A stretch of 6,550 nucleotides of DNA from assembly GCA_937862845.1 (NCBI GenBank), contig CALMCK010000085.1:1-6550 (forward strand), given 5' to 3'. The DNA comes from an uncultured Burkholderiaceae bacterium (GTDB taxonomy: Bacteria; Pseudomonadota; Gammaproteobacteria; Burkholderiales; Burkholderiaceae). Shown piece by piece: positions 6,192-6,550 of this stretch. Made by a program: the position numbers and the translations under genes. Each line of letters opens with the position of its first letter. The first letter of the stretch is position 1. The notes below the pieces were generated by a model. The model saw nothing but the letters and a program-made list of their open reading frames with translations, ran no database searches and was not told where the DNA came from.

Positions 6192-6550
6192 TTAAACTTG
6201 CGAGCCGAAGTTCGGGTCTTTGCGATTCATTTCTCGACGTTCCAACTCGTCTTGTGAAATCTCGAAGTCTTTTTTCGACACGCCCAACCACAGTGACAAA
6301 CCTGCCGCGACGAAAATCGATGAGTAAATACCAAAAACAATGCCGATGGTCAACGCCAGCGCGAAGTAGTGCAAGGTAGGGCCGCCGAAAAAGAACATCG
6401 CGAGCACCATCATCTCGGTGCTTAAATGCGTGATGACCGTGCGGCTGGTGGTCGAAGTGATGGCGTGGTTCATGACTTGACGGGTGGACCAACCACGGCT
6501 TTTGGGTTCGCGGAACACCTCACGAATACGGTCAAAAATAACCACCGATT
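6192..6550 (-). CDS. secF: protein translocase subunit SecF, C-terminal part
   Basis: SecF forms the inner-membrane SecDF complex, which uses the proton gradient to help pull exported proteins through SecYEG. About 119 C-terminal residues are present; the rest lies beyond the right edge. Visible are the conserved SVVIFDRIRE just at the edge, the TSRTVITH stretch, and two hydrophobic segments (EMMVLAMFFFGGPTLHYFALALTIGIVFGIYSSIFVAAGLSLWLG). These correspond to the last membrane helices. A charged cytoplasmic tail (KKDFEISQDELERREMNRKDPNFGSQV) ends the protein. The sequence style is betaproteobacterial. In-frame reading continues through the edge, so the apparent GTG start at 6545 is not a true start. 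A strong terminator follows, so this is the last gene of its operon, usually yajC-secD-secF. Confidence 0.96.
   Translation of the reverse strand, partial: SVVIFDRIREVFREPKSRGWSTRQVMNHAITSTTSRTVITHLSTEMMVLAMFFFGGPTLHYFALALTIGIVFGIYSSIFVAAGLSLWLGVSKKDFEISQDELERREMNRKDPNFGSQV

Overview
The window looks like ordinary chromosomal DNA of a betaproteobacterium, probably Burkholderiales-like. The main clues are the C-terminal SecF sequence (its FGGPTLHYFALALTIG segment is of the betaproteobacterial kind), a BamC lipoprotein encoded directly behind dapA, and classical proteobacterial GlpD and GlpK. The genus cannot be fixed from the sequence alone. No phage, transposon, CRISPR array or defence system is visible.

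Left part (1-3048). A tRNA-Arg(ACG) gene, cut by the left edge, reads leftward from a good promoter. Reading rightward is a compact three-gene cluster. dapA encodes 4-hydroxy-tetrahydrodipicolinate synthase, the first committed step to diaminopimelate and lysine. bamC encodes an outer-membrane lipoprotein of the Bam complex and starts at TTG behind a strong Shine-Dalgarno. The third gene encodes a YycJ/WalJ-like metallo-beta-lactamase-fold hydrolase. The gaps are 23 and 16 bases, so one transcript is likely. dapA followed by bamC (nlpB) is also the arrangement in E. coli. The roughly 215 bases between the tRNA and dapA hold the tRNA promoter, a weak candidate dapA promoter, and a leader with a hairpin inside a possible 20-codon ORF.

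Right part (3091-6550, all on the minus strand). secF is cut by the right edge, and a strong intrinsic terminator follows it. Next comes a short promoter region with a perfect 16-bp dyad over the -35 box. After it lies the glycerol operon glpD-glpK, with one base between the two genes. GlpK makes glycerol 3-phosphate from glycerol. GlpD oxidises it to dihydroxyacetone phosphate at the membrane and passes electrons to quinone. No glpF facilitator or glpR repressor gene lies in the window. The two halves converge in a 42-base gap that holds an imperfect hairpin.

I see no previously undescribed system. The points most worth a second look are the dyad over the glpD promoter, a GlpK that lacks the E. 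coli-type allosteric motifs, the dapA leader, and a Tyr-for-His substitution in the MBL-fold protein.
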